NCBI GenBank assembly: GCA_016872645.1
Contig: VGZH01000018.1
Coordinates: 1 to 64,000 of the forward strand
Direction of reading: 5' to 3'
DNA length: 64,000 nucleotides
DNA from: Planctomycetota bacterium
GTDB lineage: Bacteria; Planctomycetota; Planctomycetia; Planctomycetales; Planctomycetaceae
The position numbers and the translations under genes were made by a program. The notes beneath the pieces were generated by a model, which worked only from the letters and a program-made list of their open reading frames with translations, searched no databases and had not been told where the DNA came from. Shown piece after piece: positions 25,117 to 33,624 of this stretch (the stretch's first letter is position 1; the number at the start of each line of letters is the position of its first letter).

Positions 25117-26343
25117 ATGCCACTTTTTGACTACATCGCACGCGACACGACCGGACGGCCGCAACGCGGGACGTTGGATTCGGCGAATGCTCAGGCGGCG
25201 GCGCAGGTGTTGCGCGGGCGTGGGTGGCGATTGCTCAAGGTCACGGCTCAGCGGCGCGAAGATAAAGCGTGGCAACCGTTCACACAGACGATCAACCCAT
25301 CGAACTGGATGCCGATTCGATTGGCCGATGTCGAACTGTCGCTCAGCCAGCTTGGAGTCATGTTGCGGTCGGGACTGACACTGTTGACCGCGCTGCGCAC
25401 GGTCGCGGAACAGTCGTCGAAAGCTCGGCTGCGGCGAGTCTGGCAGGATGTGTCCGACCGCATTCAAGAAGGAGCCAGCTTTCATCAATCTCTGGCTCAA
25501 CATGTGTGCTTCCCGCCTTTGGTCGTGCAATTGGTGCGAGTCGGTGAGGAGACTGGATCACTGGACATTGTTATTGATCGAGCGGCGAAAGCACTCGAAC
25601 GTCGTCGCGTGCTGTTCATGCAGGTCACTACAGCGCTCGCGTACCCGGCCATTGTCTTCGTGGCGGCGATCGGCGTATCGGCGTTCATGGTCGTGAAGGT
25701 CATTCCGCAGTTGCAGAAGTTCTTGTCGGCGATGGGCCGCAAACTGCCGGCGATGACGCAATCGTTGGTGGATATGTCGGCTTGGCTTCAGACGAATGGG
25801 CCGATGATGCTTGGTGGCCTGTTCCTTGCTTTGGTCGGGTCATACCTGTTCTACGCGACGCCTCAAGGTCGACTGCTGGTAGACCGCTGGTTGTTGAAAA
25901 TTCCGATCATCGGCGGAGTCCTGCGATTGGCGGCCACGGCCTCGTTTGCGACTTCACTGGGTTTGCTGCTGCGGAGCGGCATCACGCTGCTCGACGGCCT
26001 GCGCGGCGTCGAGCAACTGCATCGCAACCGGCACATTGCCAACGTCGTCAACAACGCACGCGAGTCCGTGCTGCGTGGTGGAGCGTTGGCACCGGCGCTC
26101 TCTGGTCAATCGGCGTATTCTCCCCTGTTGGCTCGAATGGTCGCGGTCGGCGAGCAAGGGGGCACTTTGGACGAAGTGCTGCAAGAGGTCGCTCAATACC
26201 ATGAAAGCCAGTTGCAGGTCGCGATCCGCCGCCTGAGCGCGTTAATTGAGCCGGCCATCATCATCATTGTCGGTGGCGTCGTCGGGTTCGTTTACATCTC
26301 GTTCTTCATGGCGCTGTTCTCGGCGGGCGGCGCGAAATTCTGA
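25117..26343 (+). CDS. gspF: Type II secretion inner membrane platform protein GspF
   Basis: A 408-residue protein with the GspF/PilC layout: an N-terminal cytoplasmic segment (YIARDTTGRPQRGTLDSANA), then two homologous T2SSF domains (about 72-195 and 275-397), each followed by membrane helices (about 172-195, 225-245 and 380-402). Signature stretches VRVGEETGSLD in the first half and VAVGEQGGTLDEVLQ in the second mark the duplicated domain. It forms the rotating core that the GspE ATPase acts on. ATG 25117 is used. It is normally next to gspE; here 850 bases holding the toxin-antitoxin fossil separate them. Confidence 0.93.
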   Translation: MPLFDYIARDTTGRPQRGTLDSANAQAAAQVLRGRGWRLLKVTAQRREDKAWQPFTQTINPSNWMPIRLADVELSLSQLGVMLRSGLTLLTALRTVAEQSSKARLRRVWQDVSDRIQEGASFHQSLAQHVCFPPLVVQLVRVGEETGSLDIVIDRAAKALERRRVLFMQVTTALAYPAIVFVAAIGVSAFMVVKVIPQLQKFLSAMGRKLPAMTQSLVDMSAWLQTNGPMMLGGLFLALVGSYLFYATPQGRLLVDRWLLKIPIIGGVLRLAATASFATSLGLLLRSGITLLDGLRGVEQLHRNRHIANVVNNARESVLRGGALAPALSGQSAYSPLLARMVAVGEQGGTLDEVLQEVAQYHESQLQVAIRRLSALIEPAIIIIVGGVVGFVYISFFMALFSAGGAKF

Positions 26344-26357
26344 GGGGAGTAACTAAT

Positions 26358-26918
26358 ATGAAAGCTCTAAATTTCAAATCGCAGATTTCGAAACTCGCAA
26401 GCATTCGCAACGCGTGCCTGCTGATGCTTGCGGCACTCAGCGTGTCACAGTTCGCGCGGACGAATGGTTTTGATCGCGGCGCCGCCGCTCAAGAAACACC
26501 TGCCAAACAAACCGGGTTGGATGCTAAGCCGTCGCCACAGACGGACGCTCCGAAGTCCATTCCCGAACCGCCGCGTGGAGGCGAGGAATCACCCGTGTCG
26601 CGTGAACCGGCGTTGAACGATCCGACCAATCCCGGTGCGGACTTGAGACAAATCATGCAGCAAATGAAGTCAAACAAAGTGCCGGGAGCCACCGTCCGAC
26701 CGACGCTGCCGATCATTACACTGCGCGGTCGAGTTTTACCGACCGAAACGGACGGCGTCGCTCTGCTCAACGTCGACAAGCAACTGGTTCGCATTCGTAC
26801 CGGACAAGAATTGCGGCTCAATGTGGGTGGTTCCGCGTTGACGATCCAAGCCGAAGAAGTTTCCACCCGCGCTGTCCGACTGCTGGTCGCTCCGCTGAAT
26901 GTGCGACTGGAACTGTGA
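26358..26918 (+). CDS. GspC/PilP-like inner membrane protein
   Basis: A 186-residue protein with one N-terminal membrane helix or signal anchor (about 17-33), a Pro/Glu-rich linker (about 45-95) and a C-terminal small beta domain (about 110-186) with repeating hydrophobic patterns. A helix, a flexible linker and a beta domain is the plan of GspC and PilP, which couple the inner platform to the secretin. Its location between gspF and the peptidase gene agrees with that. Sequence similarity is weak, so this is a position and topology call. Confidence 0.6.
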   Translation: MKALNFKSQISKLASIRNACLLMLAALSVSQFARTNGFDRGAAAQETPAKQTGLDAKPSPQTDAPKSIPEPPRGGEESPVSREPALNDPTNPGADLRQIMQQMKSNKVPGATVRPTLPIITLRGRVLPTETDGVALLNVDKQLVRIRTGQELRLNVGGSALTIQAEEVSTRAVRLLVAPLNVRLEL

Positions 26919-28043
26919 ATGCGAAGACTCTTCTTTGCCGTCGCCGTCGGTCTGCTGTGGTTGTTGCCGTCCCAGACGGCGGTGTCTGACGATGTCGCTG
27001 CAGCCAAGCCGCCACGCGCGATTCAACCGCTCGACGACATGAGTGGGATCGAGAAGACGAACCTCGCGATCATGCAAGGCTTTACCTCGGTGTGGTTCTT
27101 CACGCTTGGGGCCTGCATGGGCAGTTTTCTCAACGTGGTGATTTATCGATTGCCGGCCGGCTTGAAACTCGGCTCGCCTCCGTCGCGATGCCCGGTGTGT
27201 GAGACGCGCATCGAACGCCGCGACAACCTGCCGATCATCGGCTGGCTGCGGCTGCGCGGTCGCTGCCGAGCGTGCGGGACGAAAATCTCGCCGCGTTACC
27301 CGCTCATCGAGCTGCTCGTCGGAATGCTGCTGCTGTTGTTCTTGCACGTCGAACTCCTCTCCGGCGGCAAGAACCTGCCGTATCGCGAACCGAACACCTA
27401 CGCCGGTGTCGTTTGGATCATCTGGTACACCAAATGGGATTTGGTTGGCATCTACTTTTTCCATCTGTTTCTGCTGTGCGTATTGCTGGCTGCCACGCTG
27501 ATGCACGTCGATGGCCACGCGGTTCCGAAACGCTTCTGGCGATTCGCGTTTGCCGTCGGCCTGATCGGTTCGACGTTGTTTGCCACGCTGCATCCGATCC
27601 CGTTTATTGCACCGCGACCGCAATGGCTCGAACAACTCCGCTGGTCGATCACGCTGACCGACAAGATTTTCTCCGGCTGGCCGTTCCGGCTCGGAATCGG
27701 TCTGGATGGTCTCGCCGATGCTGTTGCCGGAACGCTTTCCGGCGGAGCGCTCGGTCTTGTGATGGCCGCGTGCTGGAAAGGCACGCAACCGAGAGTTGAA
27801 TCGGCTGACCGCGATCTTGTCTTGGCGAGTGCGCTCGTCGGCCAATTCCTCGGATGGCAGGGAAGTGTCGCGTTGTGCTTCATTGGGATTCCGCTTCAGC
27901 TCGCACTGCGATTCGCCACGCCACGCCGGCTTCAATCTGCCCGCTGGCAACTTGCCGTCCTGGCAGGCACGCTCACATGTCTATTGCTCGTCTGGAAGCC
28001 GGCCCACAAATTCCTGGTCGGCATTGAAAACTCGATCGGCTAA
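26919..28043 (+). CDS. gspO: Prepilin leader peptidase / N-methyltransferase (GspO/PilD)
   Basis: A 374-residue membrane protein. An added N-terminal signal-like helix precedes the classical start (GACMGSFLNVVIYRLP, about 64-79). The methyltransferase loop has C91/C94 and C116/C119, the zinc-binding tetrad of bifunctional enzymes. The catalytic Asp pair would be D198 (in TLMHVDGHAVP) and D299 or D297 (in SADRDLVLASALVG), the latter replacing the usual GxGD motif with SADRD. This enzyme cleaves the leader of the pseudopilins and of the DUF1559 protein. ATG 26919 follows the preceding stop directly. The altered second motif is unusual. Confidence 0.88.
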   Translation: MRRLFFAVAVGLLWLLPSQTAVSDDVAAAKPPRAIQPLDDMSGIEKTNLAIMQGFTSVWFFTLGACMGSFLNVVIYRLPAGLKLGSPPSRCPVCETRIERRDNLPIIGWLRLRGRCRACGTKISPRYPLIELLVGMLLLLFLHVELLSGGKNLPYREPNTYAGVVWIIWYTKWDLVGIYFFHLFLLCVLLAATLMHVDGHAVPKRFWRFAFAVGLIGSTLFATLHPIPFIAPRPQWLEQLRWSITLTDKIFSGWPFRLGIGLDGLADAVAGTLSGGALGLVMAACWKGTQPRVESADRDLVLASALVGQFLGWQGSVALCFIGIPLQLALRFATPRRLQSARWQLAVLAGTLTCLLLVWKPAHKFLVGIENSIG

Positions 28044-28399
28044 TAGGCCTGTGCTGCCTGTCATTGACTGACGAACCGTCAGATTAGGCTGCCAAACCAG
28101 GCACTCTCGCAAATGTAAAAGATCGGAAGTTGCAAGTTGGTTGATTTCGTCATAATTTCCTCTCATGCCTGACTGGTCGGGCGAATTGAGCAAATAGTGA
28201 AGCTGTGATGCAGGTCAGTTCATCGGACTACTAAGCCGATCAAAATTTAACTTCGGTTCGTTGCTTTGGGTGTTACTTTCCGCCACCTGACCAAAAGAAC
28301 GACCCATAACAACTGCCGCTCGAAGGAACGCTTCGACGTCCGTGTCATTTGCTTTAAGTCGCCTGAACCGGCGGTTTGTGAATTTGGCTGGAGATGATA
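28044..28399. other. Intergenic region without a convincing gene
   Basis: About 350 bases separate the peptidase from the DUF1559 gene. Frames on either strand are short and I recognise none. A weak promoter-like pair TTGCAA (28130-28135) and CATAAT (28151-28156) has a 15-base spacer, shorter than the usual 17. A separate transcript for the DUF1559 gene is likely but not shown. Confidence 0.4.
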
Positions 28400-29479
28400 A
28401 TGCCATCCTTGCAACGTCGGTCTGGTTTTACGCTCACCGAGTTACTCGTCTCGATCGCCGTCGTGGCGATTCTGATGGCGCTCCTATTGCCAGCTGTCCA
28501 AGCGGCTCGCGAGCGGGCGCGAGTCTCGCAGTGCAAAAACAACCTGCGGCAGTTTGGACTGGCGCTGCACAACTACCACGATGCCTATGCCGTGTTGCCT
28601 CCCGGATGCGTCGGCAACCCGAACGATCCTGCGAATCTTCAAGGCTGGGGTTGGGGGGTGATGATTTTTCCTTTTCTGGAACAGAAGCCGTTGTTTCAGA
28701 CACTCGATCCCGTCCGCAATTCGCTGCCTGATGTGCTCGTGAACGCGGAATTGCAGCCCAAGTTGCTGATTTCGGTTCCGCTGTTTCGTTGCCCCTCCGA
28801 CATTGGATATCCGTTGCAGAGTGACCAGCGAACCTTCAGCGGCTTTGTGTTGAGACCCACTGCGACAACGGCGACGATTGAAATGAGCGCGTCGGACAAG
28901 CACATCACTTACGCCTGTTTCATTCCTCCACCATCCCCTACACCATCCCCAGCACCGTCCTTGCCACCTCCTGGCACTTGGGGCGTGCAGACGGCGACGT
29001 CGAATTACGTCGGTTCGTTCGGCAATCTGTGGAAGACCGATCCGAACTTGTGGACCACTGCGGACTATGTCGGCAACGGAGCGTTCGGCAGCAATTCGAG
29101 CGTTCGGACCAAAGACGTGAGGGATGGTACGAGTTGTACGTTCGCGATCGGAGAACGGGGTTGGCGGAGTTTCGCGTCCGTTTGGGCTGGGACGGATGCC
29201 TGGAATCGTTGCGAACGCGAAGGAATTCCGATGATCCTGGGCACCGCTCACTACCGTCTGAATGCCGACCCCCATCCGTATAATTTGAGCTGTGATCCCG
29301 GCGGCGCGGCAGGCTTTGGCAGCGAGCATTCAGGCGGAGCAAATTTCCTGATGCTCGACGGCAGCGTGCGAACCATCGCCAACGATATCAACTACAATCA
29401 ACACTCGGAACCGGCACTGATGTCGGTCTTCGGCAGACTGGCGCGACGCGATGACGGCCGGCCGTTGGGTGAGTTCTGA
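28400..29479 (+). CDS. DUF1559 (SBP_bac_10) prepilin-like protein
   Basis: A 359-residue protein with a class III prepilin leader: G9 followed by FTLTELL, Glu at mature position 5, and a hydrophobic helix running into LLLPAVQAARERAR. Next comes NNLRQFGLALHNYHD (about 48-62), the hallmark of DUF1559 proteins, which are expanded in planctomycetes. A Pro/Ser linker lies at about 175-190. Near the end the motif FLMLDGSVR (about 316) is the conserved H-X9-DG region. ATG 28400 has GGAG 6 bases upstream; ATG 28394 overlaps the site and is less likely. It is a candidate major or minor pilin of the system here. Confidence 0.9.
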   Translation: MPSLQRRSGFTLTELLVSIAVVAILMALLLPAVQAARERARVSQCKNNLRQFGLALHNYHDAYAVLPPGCVGNPNDPANLQGWGWGVMIFPFLEQKPLFQTLDPVRNSLPDVLVNAELQPKLLISVPLFRCPSDIGYPLQSDQRTFSGFVLRPTATTATIEMSASDKHITYACFIPPPSPTPSPAPSLPPPGTWGVQTATSNYVGSFGNLWKTDPNLWTTADYVGNGAFGSNSSVRTKDVRDGTSCTFAIGERGWRSFASVWAGTDAWNRCEREGIPMILGTAHYRLNADPHPYNLSCDPGGAAGFGSEHSGGANFLMLDGSVRTIANDINYNQHSEPALMSVFGRLARRDDGRPLGEF

Positions 29480-29520
29480 TCGAATCGTTCCGGCACTTCA
29501 CTTCCGCGATTGCTGATCGT

Positions 29521-30333
29521 ATGGCGAACACTTGGCATGCTCAGAGGAATTTATGGATCGGTTTGGGAGCTATCTGCCTTTGGGTGGTGGGATATTGGAC
29601 GTCAGTTGTGACTCGCCCCGCCCCGTTGCCGCCAAGTCATCGTCATGACCCTGGCGTACATGGCGGAGTCATCGTGCCGGTTGGCGTGGATCACTACCAC
29701 GTCGAGGCGGTCTTCGAAAAGGACGGAACCATTCGCCTTTTCACCCTTGGACAGGATCAGACGTGTGTGATGCCGGTTCCGACTCAGCGCCTCGTGGCAT
29801 ACGCGAAGTTAGGCCACAGCGTCGAATCGACCCGCTTGGACCTCGAAGCCCAATCACAAGAATCCGATCCGCCCGGCGAGACATCACAATTCGTCGGTCG
29901 TCTGCCATTGGAAATGGTCGGACGCCAGTTGGTTGTCGTCGTACCGAACATCACAATGGGAAAAGGCCGATACCGGTTCAGCTTTCTGGCCGAAGCCGGT
30001 GACGAACCCGAAATGCCACAAAAGATCGTCGATGAAGCCGAACGGGTTCTGTATTTGACGCCAGGTGGTAAATACACGGAAGCGGACATTCGCATCAATG
30101 GCTCGATGACCGCGTCACAAAAATATCGCGGCTTCCATTCCAAACATGACCTGCATCCGAAATCCAGAGATTTCATCTGCCCGGTGACGCAAACGAAGGC
30201 CGATCCCAACTGTTCGTGGACTATTAACGGACAGCGCTATCTATTCTGCTGCCCGCCATGCATCGATGAATTTCTCAAACGTGCCAAAGAACACCCGGAC
30301 GAAATTGAGGCCGCGAAATCGTACGTGAAATAG
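29521..30333 (+). CDS. Membrane-anchored metal-binding protein with YHS/TRASH-like C-terminus
   Basis: A 270-residue protein. A membrane anchor (about 11-27) is followed by a HRHDPGVHGGV stretch, a beta domain like that in the lipoprotein at 14015, and at the C-terminus a Cys cluster C220, C231, C243, C244 and C247 (YLFCCPPCIDEFLKRA) of the YHS/TRASH type. Such modules bind soft or transition metals in CusB-like and P-type ATPase systems. The protein may pass metal between the periplasm and a transporter. It lies between a pilin-like gene and the secretin gene, again mixing metal and secretion functions. Confidence 0.78.
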   Translation: MANTWHAQRNLWIGLGAICLWVVGYWTSVVTRPAPLPPSHRHDPGVHGGVIVPVGVDHYHVEAVFEKDGTIRLFTLGQDQTCVMPVPTQRLVAYAKLGHSVESTRLDLEAQSQESDPPGETSQFVGRLPLEMVGRQLVVVVPNITMGKGRYRFSFLAEAGDEPEMPQKIVDEAERVLYLTPGGKYTEADIRINGSMTASQKYRGFHSKHDLHPKSRDFICPVTQTKADPNCSWTINGQRYLFCCPPCIDEFLKRAKEHPDEIEAAKSYVK

Positions 30334-30514
30334 GACGCGTATTCTCGACTCGGTGGTGGAGAGATATTCAAATCAAGCTGGCAACTTTTGGCTGACCAAG
30401 TGATAGGGAGAGTCGTCGTTTCGGCCGCGATGCTTCTGCTCGCGTGGAGACCACTACCAACGGTTCTCGCTTTAGTCGCCTGTATTGTCGGTGTGATCGT
30501 GACGCCGATGCTCA

Positions 30515-31049
30515 TTATTGCTGGCCCGGTGGCGGCGCATTCTGATCGTGCTGATGTTTTCCCGCCGAACGCGACGCGGATGTTTTTTCCGGCGGTTTTA
30601 GGTTCTCGACCTTGAGCGTCACGAAGTTCTCATCCTTCGGATGAGACTTCGATGCTCAGACCGGAAGTCGTGCAGGAGCCGAAGCGGGGATCGACGACTC
30701 CTTCGTAACTCGGTTGGAAGTTGGCCAGTTCTTCGGTCATCACCATTTGGACGACTACGCAATAGTGCTTGCCGGCGACGGCACCATCGTCGGTTTTGTA
30801 GGTTGTCAGGTGAAAGACGCCGTCCATGTCGATGGTTCCTCACGCCTAGACTTTGTGGTCTCGCGATTGGACTTCGACCGTGCCGACATGCGCAGGCGAG
30901 CCGTCCGCGAAGACGACTCGGCCTGTCACCGGATCGGTGAGGCGCCGACCATGGGAGCAACCGAGGGCGAGTCCCGTCACCCCGACCATCCCGATTATTC
31001 AGACAGCCGTAACTCCCGTCGAATCCGCCGCGCAACGGTCGAATTCCAT
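30515..31049 (-). pseudogene. Decayed small lipoprotein gene
   Basis: On the minus strand from ATG 31049 the frame reads through a signal sequence with lipobox LALGC, then DPVTGRVVFADGSPAHVGTV, and later GTIDMDGVFHLTTY and DDGAVAGKH: the carboxypeptidase-regulatory-like lipoprotein of about 150 residues common in planctomycetes. Stops interrupt it at 31001-30999 (TGA), 30848-30846 (TAG) and 30842-30840 (TGA), and after the stop at 30632-30630 the C-terminus continues in another frame (ENFVTLKVENLKPP) to a TAA at 30517-30515. Several stops are single C-to-T changes from CAG or CGA. It is not translated intact. Confidence 0.8.
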
Positions 31050-31194
31050 CAATGATGACAATTATGGCTCAAGACTGAGTTGCTCATCGCTTCACTTAAA
31101 CCATTACAGCTTCGCAATTTTGTTGCAGAACACTGTCAAACTTTGCCGATTATAACGGTTGGTCGGATCTGCCTTTGAAAGGGCGGGTGTCTCA

Positions 31195-33546
31195 ATGTTT
31201 GGTCGCAAATTGGCTGTCGCGGCAGCCGTAGGGAGCGGGCTTTGGCTCGCTTCGGGGTCGGTCTTTGAGCCGATGATGTTCACGCTGCGAGCGGAGGAAC
31301 CGCCGAAAACTGCAGTGACGAAACCGTCTCGCACTGTGACCAACGTGTTTCCAGTCATTCGTGAGAAGTCCGGTTCAAAGCCGACCAACGTTCGGCCCGT
31401 ACAGTTTGAGATTGAAGTGCCAACTCCCAAAGCGGTTCCGCCAGAGCCGGAACCAGGCAACGAGCAGAATCTCAGTCCGCGCGGGCTGCCTCCCATCGCC
31501 AAAACGTCCGACCAACCACTTCCACCGTCGCCAGCCCCTGCGCGGCGCGAGTACCAGCTTCCTCCCGAAGCGTTGAACCGGATGGCGTTGATTGAATTTC
31601 GCGGCGTCGCGCTTCGCGAGGCGATGCAGGATTTCGGCGAGCAGTCCGGACTGAACATCATCACCTCGCCGGACGCGGCCAAAGTCGAGATCAATGTTTA
31701 TCTGCGAAACGTCACGGCGAAGGATGCGCTCGACAGCATCGCGAAGGCGAACGGGCTGTACTACAAGTTCGACGAGCAATCCGGCATCGTCCGCATCTCG
31801 ACGACGAAGGAATACCGCAAGTCGCTCTCCGAGTTTCAAGAGGAGCGCACGGAAGTCTTCACGCTGCTGTACCCGAATCCGTACGCGGTTGCGTTGGCGA
31901 TTCGCAATACCTATGGCGAACGAGTGCGAATGGGGGTCGGTGACTTGCAGACCGACTTCGATCAAACGCTCGATCTCACTCAACGGTTGCAACGCTTCGA
32001 TTTGATCGAGAGCCGCAATCAAGGCTTGGGGACGTTTCAGAACAATGGCCAATTCGGCGGCCGAGGTGGCAATCAATTCGGCGGAGGGTTTGGCGGCGGC
32101 TTAGGAGGTGGACTCGGAGGCTTCGGCGGCGGACGATTTGGTAATCAGTTTGGGGGCGGTTTCGGAGGCGGCGGCTTCGGCGGCTTCGGCGGCTTCGGCG
32201 GCTTCGGCGGCTTCGGCGGCTTCGGCGGCGGACTCGGTGGGTTTGGCGGCAATCAATTCGGCGGACAACAAAATCAACAGCCGCAGCCGGAGAAGCCACT
32301 TGAGAATCTCTCGCCCGAAGAAATCTTCGCGATTGAAACGGCGAAGCAGACCGGGACGACCGATCCCGAAGCGGTGTCGGGCATCTTGGAAAAATACCGG
32401 GCCACAATCTTTGTGTCGGTGATCCGCCGCAACAATCAGCTCATCGTGCGGACGGGGGACGAACAGGTCATGCAGCAAATTCGTGAGCTGGTCGCGCGGC
32501 TGGACGTGCCGACACCGCTGGTGCTGCTCGAAGTGAAAGTCATGCGGGTCGATCTGAGCGACGGGTTTCATTCGGTGTTCGATTACCAGCTCACCGACGG
32601 CAGATCGACAGCGGGGACGTTTAGCCAAGGAGATTTCGTCGGCATTCCTGCGAAAGCGGCCGCGAATGTCGCGGTTGCGGGATCGACTTTTCTGCAAGGC
32701 GTGAGCTTTGCTAATGGAGTTTCGGCGGGCGCGCGGGCCAGCGATCTGACATTCCAATACGTCAACGAGTCGTTCCGCATGAGGATGCAGTTGCTCGAAG
32801 ACCGCAACCGCGTCACGGTACTCAGTTCGCCGCTGTTGCTGACAGCTAACAACGAAGTCAGCCGCATCTTTGTCGGCGAGACCGTGCCGATCACAACCAC
32901 GTCCGGTTCGACGACGCAGTTCCAAAACGTCGGTAACACGAACACGAATCTTAACGCACCGACGACCGAACTACAGGACATCGGCAGTGCGTTGCTCATC
33001 ACGCCCAACATCAACGCCGACCGTACGGTCACGCTTCGCATCTCTCAAGAGCAGTCCGAGATCAACTCGAACGGCGGGACGATCTTCTTGCCCGTGACGA
33101 CCGGCGACGACAATCAGACGACCGGATTTCAGGCTCAGCAAGTGGACACCGTTCGCCGCCGTACGGTCAGCGGCACAGTGGTCGCCAAAGACTGCATGGC
33201 CGTTGCGCTCGGCGGGCTGATCGAAGAAGGAGTCGTCGACATTCGCTCAAGCGTGCCGGTGCTCGGCAAGCTGCCGGGACTGGGTTTCTTCTTCCGTCGC
33301 CAAGCGACCGGACGTAGTCGCAACGAACTGCTCATCGTAATTCGCCCGTACGTCTTCAACACGCCTGCCGAGTCCGCCGCGCTCAGCCAACAACTCTTGC
33401 CGGAACTGAGCATGCATCCGAACTCGCCCGACGCTCAAGGCTCGATGAACACGTTCTATCCGCACGAAGTCGCGCGTCCCAATCCTCCCGTCGATATCGA
33501 CGACAACATCTTTCGTTTCCACAGTGTGCAACCGAAACGGTACTGA
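31195..33546 (+). CDS. gspD: Type II secretion outer membrane secretin (GspD)
   Basis: A 783-residue protein with an N-terminal signal (about 6-25) and a Pro-rich linker, then N-domains (LIEFRGVALREAMQDF at about 125 and VSVIRRNNQLIVRTGDEQ at about 403). Between them is a 70-residue Gly/Phe/Gln-rich stretch (about 285-360). The secretin domain follows from about 520: VLSSPLLLTANNE, VPVLGKLPGLGFFFRR and LLIVIRPYVF near 710 mark the gate and barrel. The C-terminus lacks an obvious S-domain for a pilotin. It forms the outer membrane channel. ATG 31195 is preferred over the upstream TTG 31159. Confidence 0.92.
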   Translation: MFGRKLAVAAAVGSGLWLASGSVFEPMMFTLRAEEPPKTAVTKPSRTVTNVFPVIREKSGSKPTNVRPVQFEIEVPTPKAVPPEPEPGNEQNLSPRGLPPIAKTSDQPLPPSPAPARREYQLPPEALNRMALIEFRGVALREAMQDFGEQSGLNIITSPDAAKVEINVYLRNVTAKDALDSIAKANGLYYKFDEQSGIVRISTTKEYRKSLSEFQEERTEVFTLLYPNPYAVALAIRNTYGERVRMGVGDLQTDFDQTLDLTQRLQRFDLIESRNQGLGTFQNNGQFGGRGGNQFGGGFGGGLGGGLGGFGGGRFGNQFGGGFGGGGFGGFGGFGGFGGFGGFGGGLGGFGGNQFGGQQNQQPQPEKPLENLSPEEIFAIETAKQTGTTDPEAVSGILEKYRATIFVSVIRRNNQLIVRTGDEQVMQQIRELVARLDVPTPLVLLEVKVMRVDLSDGFHSVFDYQLTDGRSTAGTFSQGDFVGIPAKAAANVAVAGSTFLQGVSFANGVSAGARASDLTFQYVNESFRMRMQLLEDRNRVTVLSSPLLLTANNEVSRIFVGETVPITTTSGSTTQFQNVGNTNTNLNAPTTELQDIGSALLITPNINADRTVTLRISQEQSEINSNGGTIFLPVTTGDDNQTTGFQAQQVDTVRRRTVSGTVVAKDCMAVALGGLIEEGVVDIRSSVPVLGKLPGLGFFFRRQATGRSRNELLIVIRPYVFNTPAESAALSQQLLPELSMHPNSPDAQGSMNTFYPHEVARPNPPVDIDDNIFRFHSVQPKRY
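32170..32223 (+). repeat. Six tandem copies of the 9-base unit GGCGGCTTC in the secretin gene
   Basis: The exact unit GGCGGCTTC is repeated six times from 32170 to 32223 and encodes Gly-Gly-Phe repeats. The whole Gly-rich zone extends from about 32050 to 32270 with less regular copies. Because the unit is a multiple of three, copy-number changes by slippage would keep the frame. Confidence 0.85.
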
Positions 33547-33624
33547 CCAGCGTCGTCGTCACCGCTTCGCGTGACGAGCCAAACGCTTGATCGACTTGAT
33601 TTCGTAATGGCCTGGGAATCCATC

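Noticed and set aside
30237-30515. 92-codon minus-strand frame starting at the pseudogene stop
   Set aside because: It overlaps the end of the metal-binding protein gene on the other strand, has no motif and no good ribosome site.
30388-30615. 75-codon + strand frame with hydrophobic stretch
   Set aside because: It runs antisense to the C-terminal part of the lipoprotein pseudogene and has no recognisable family.
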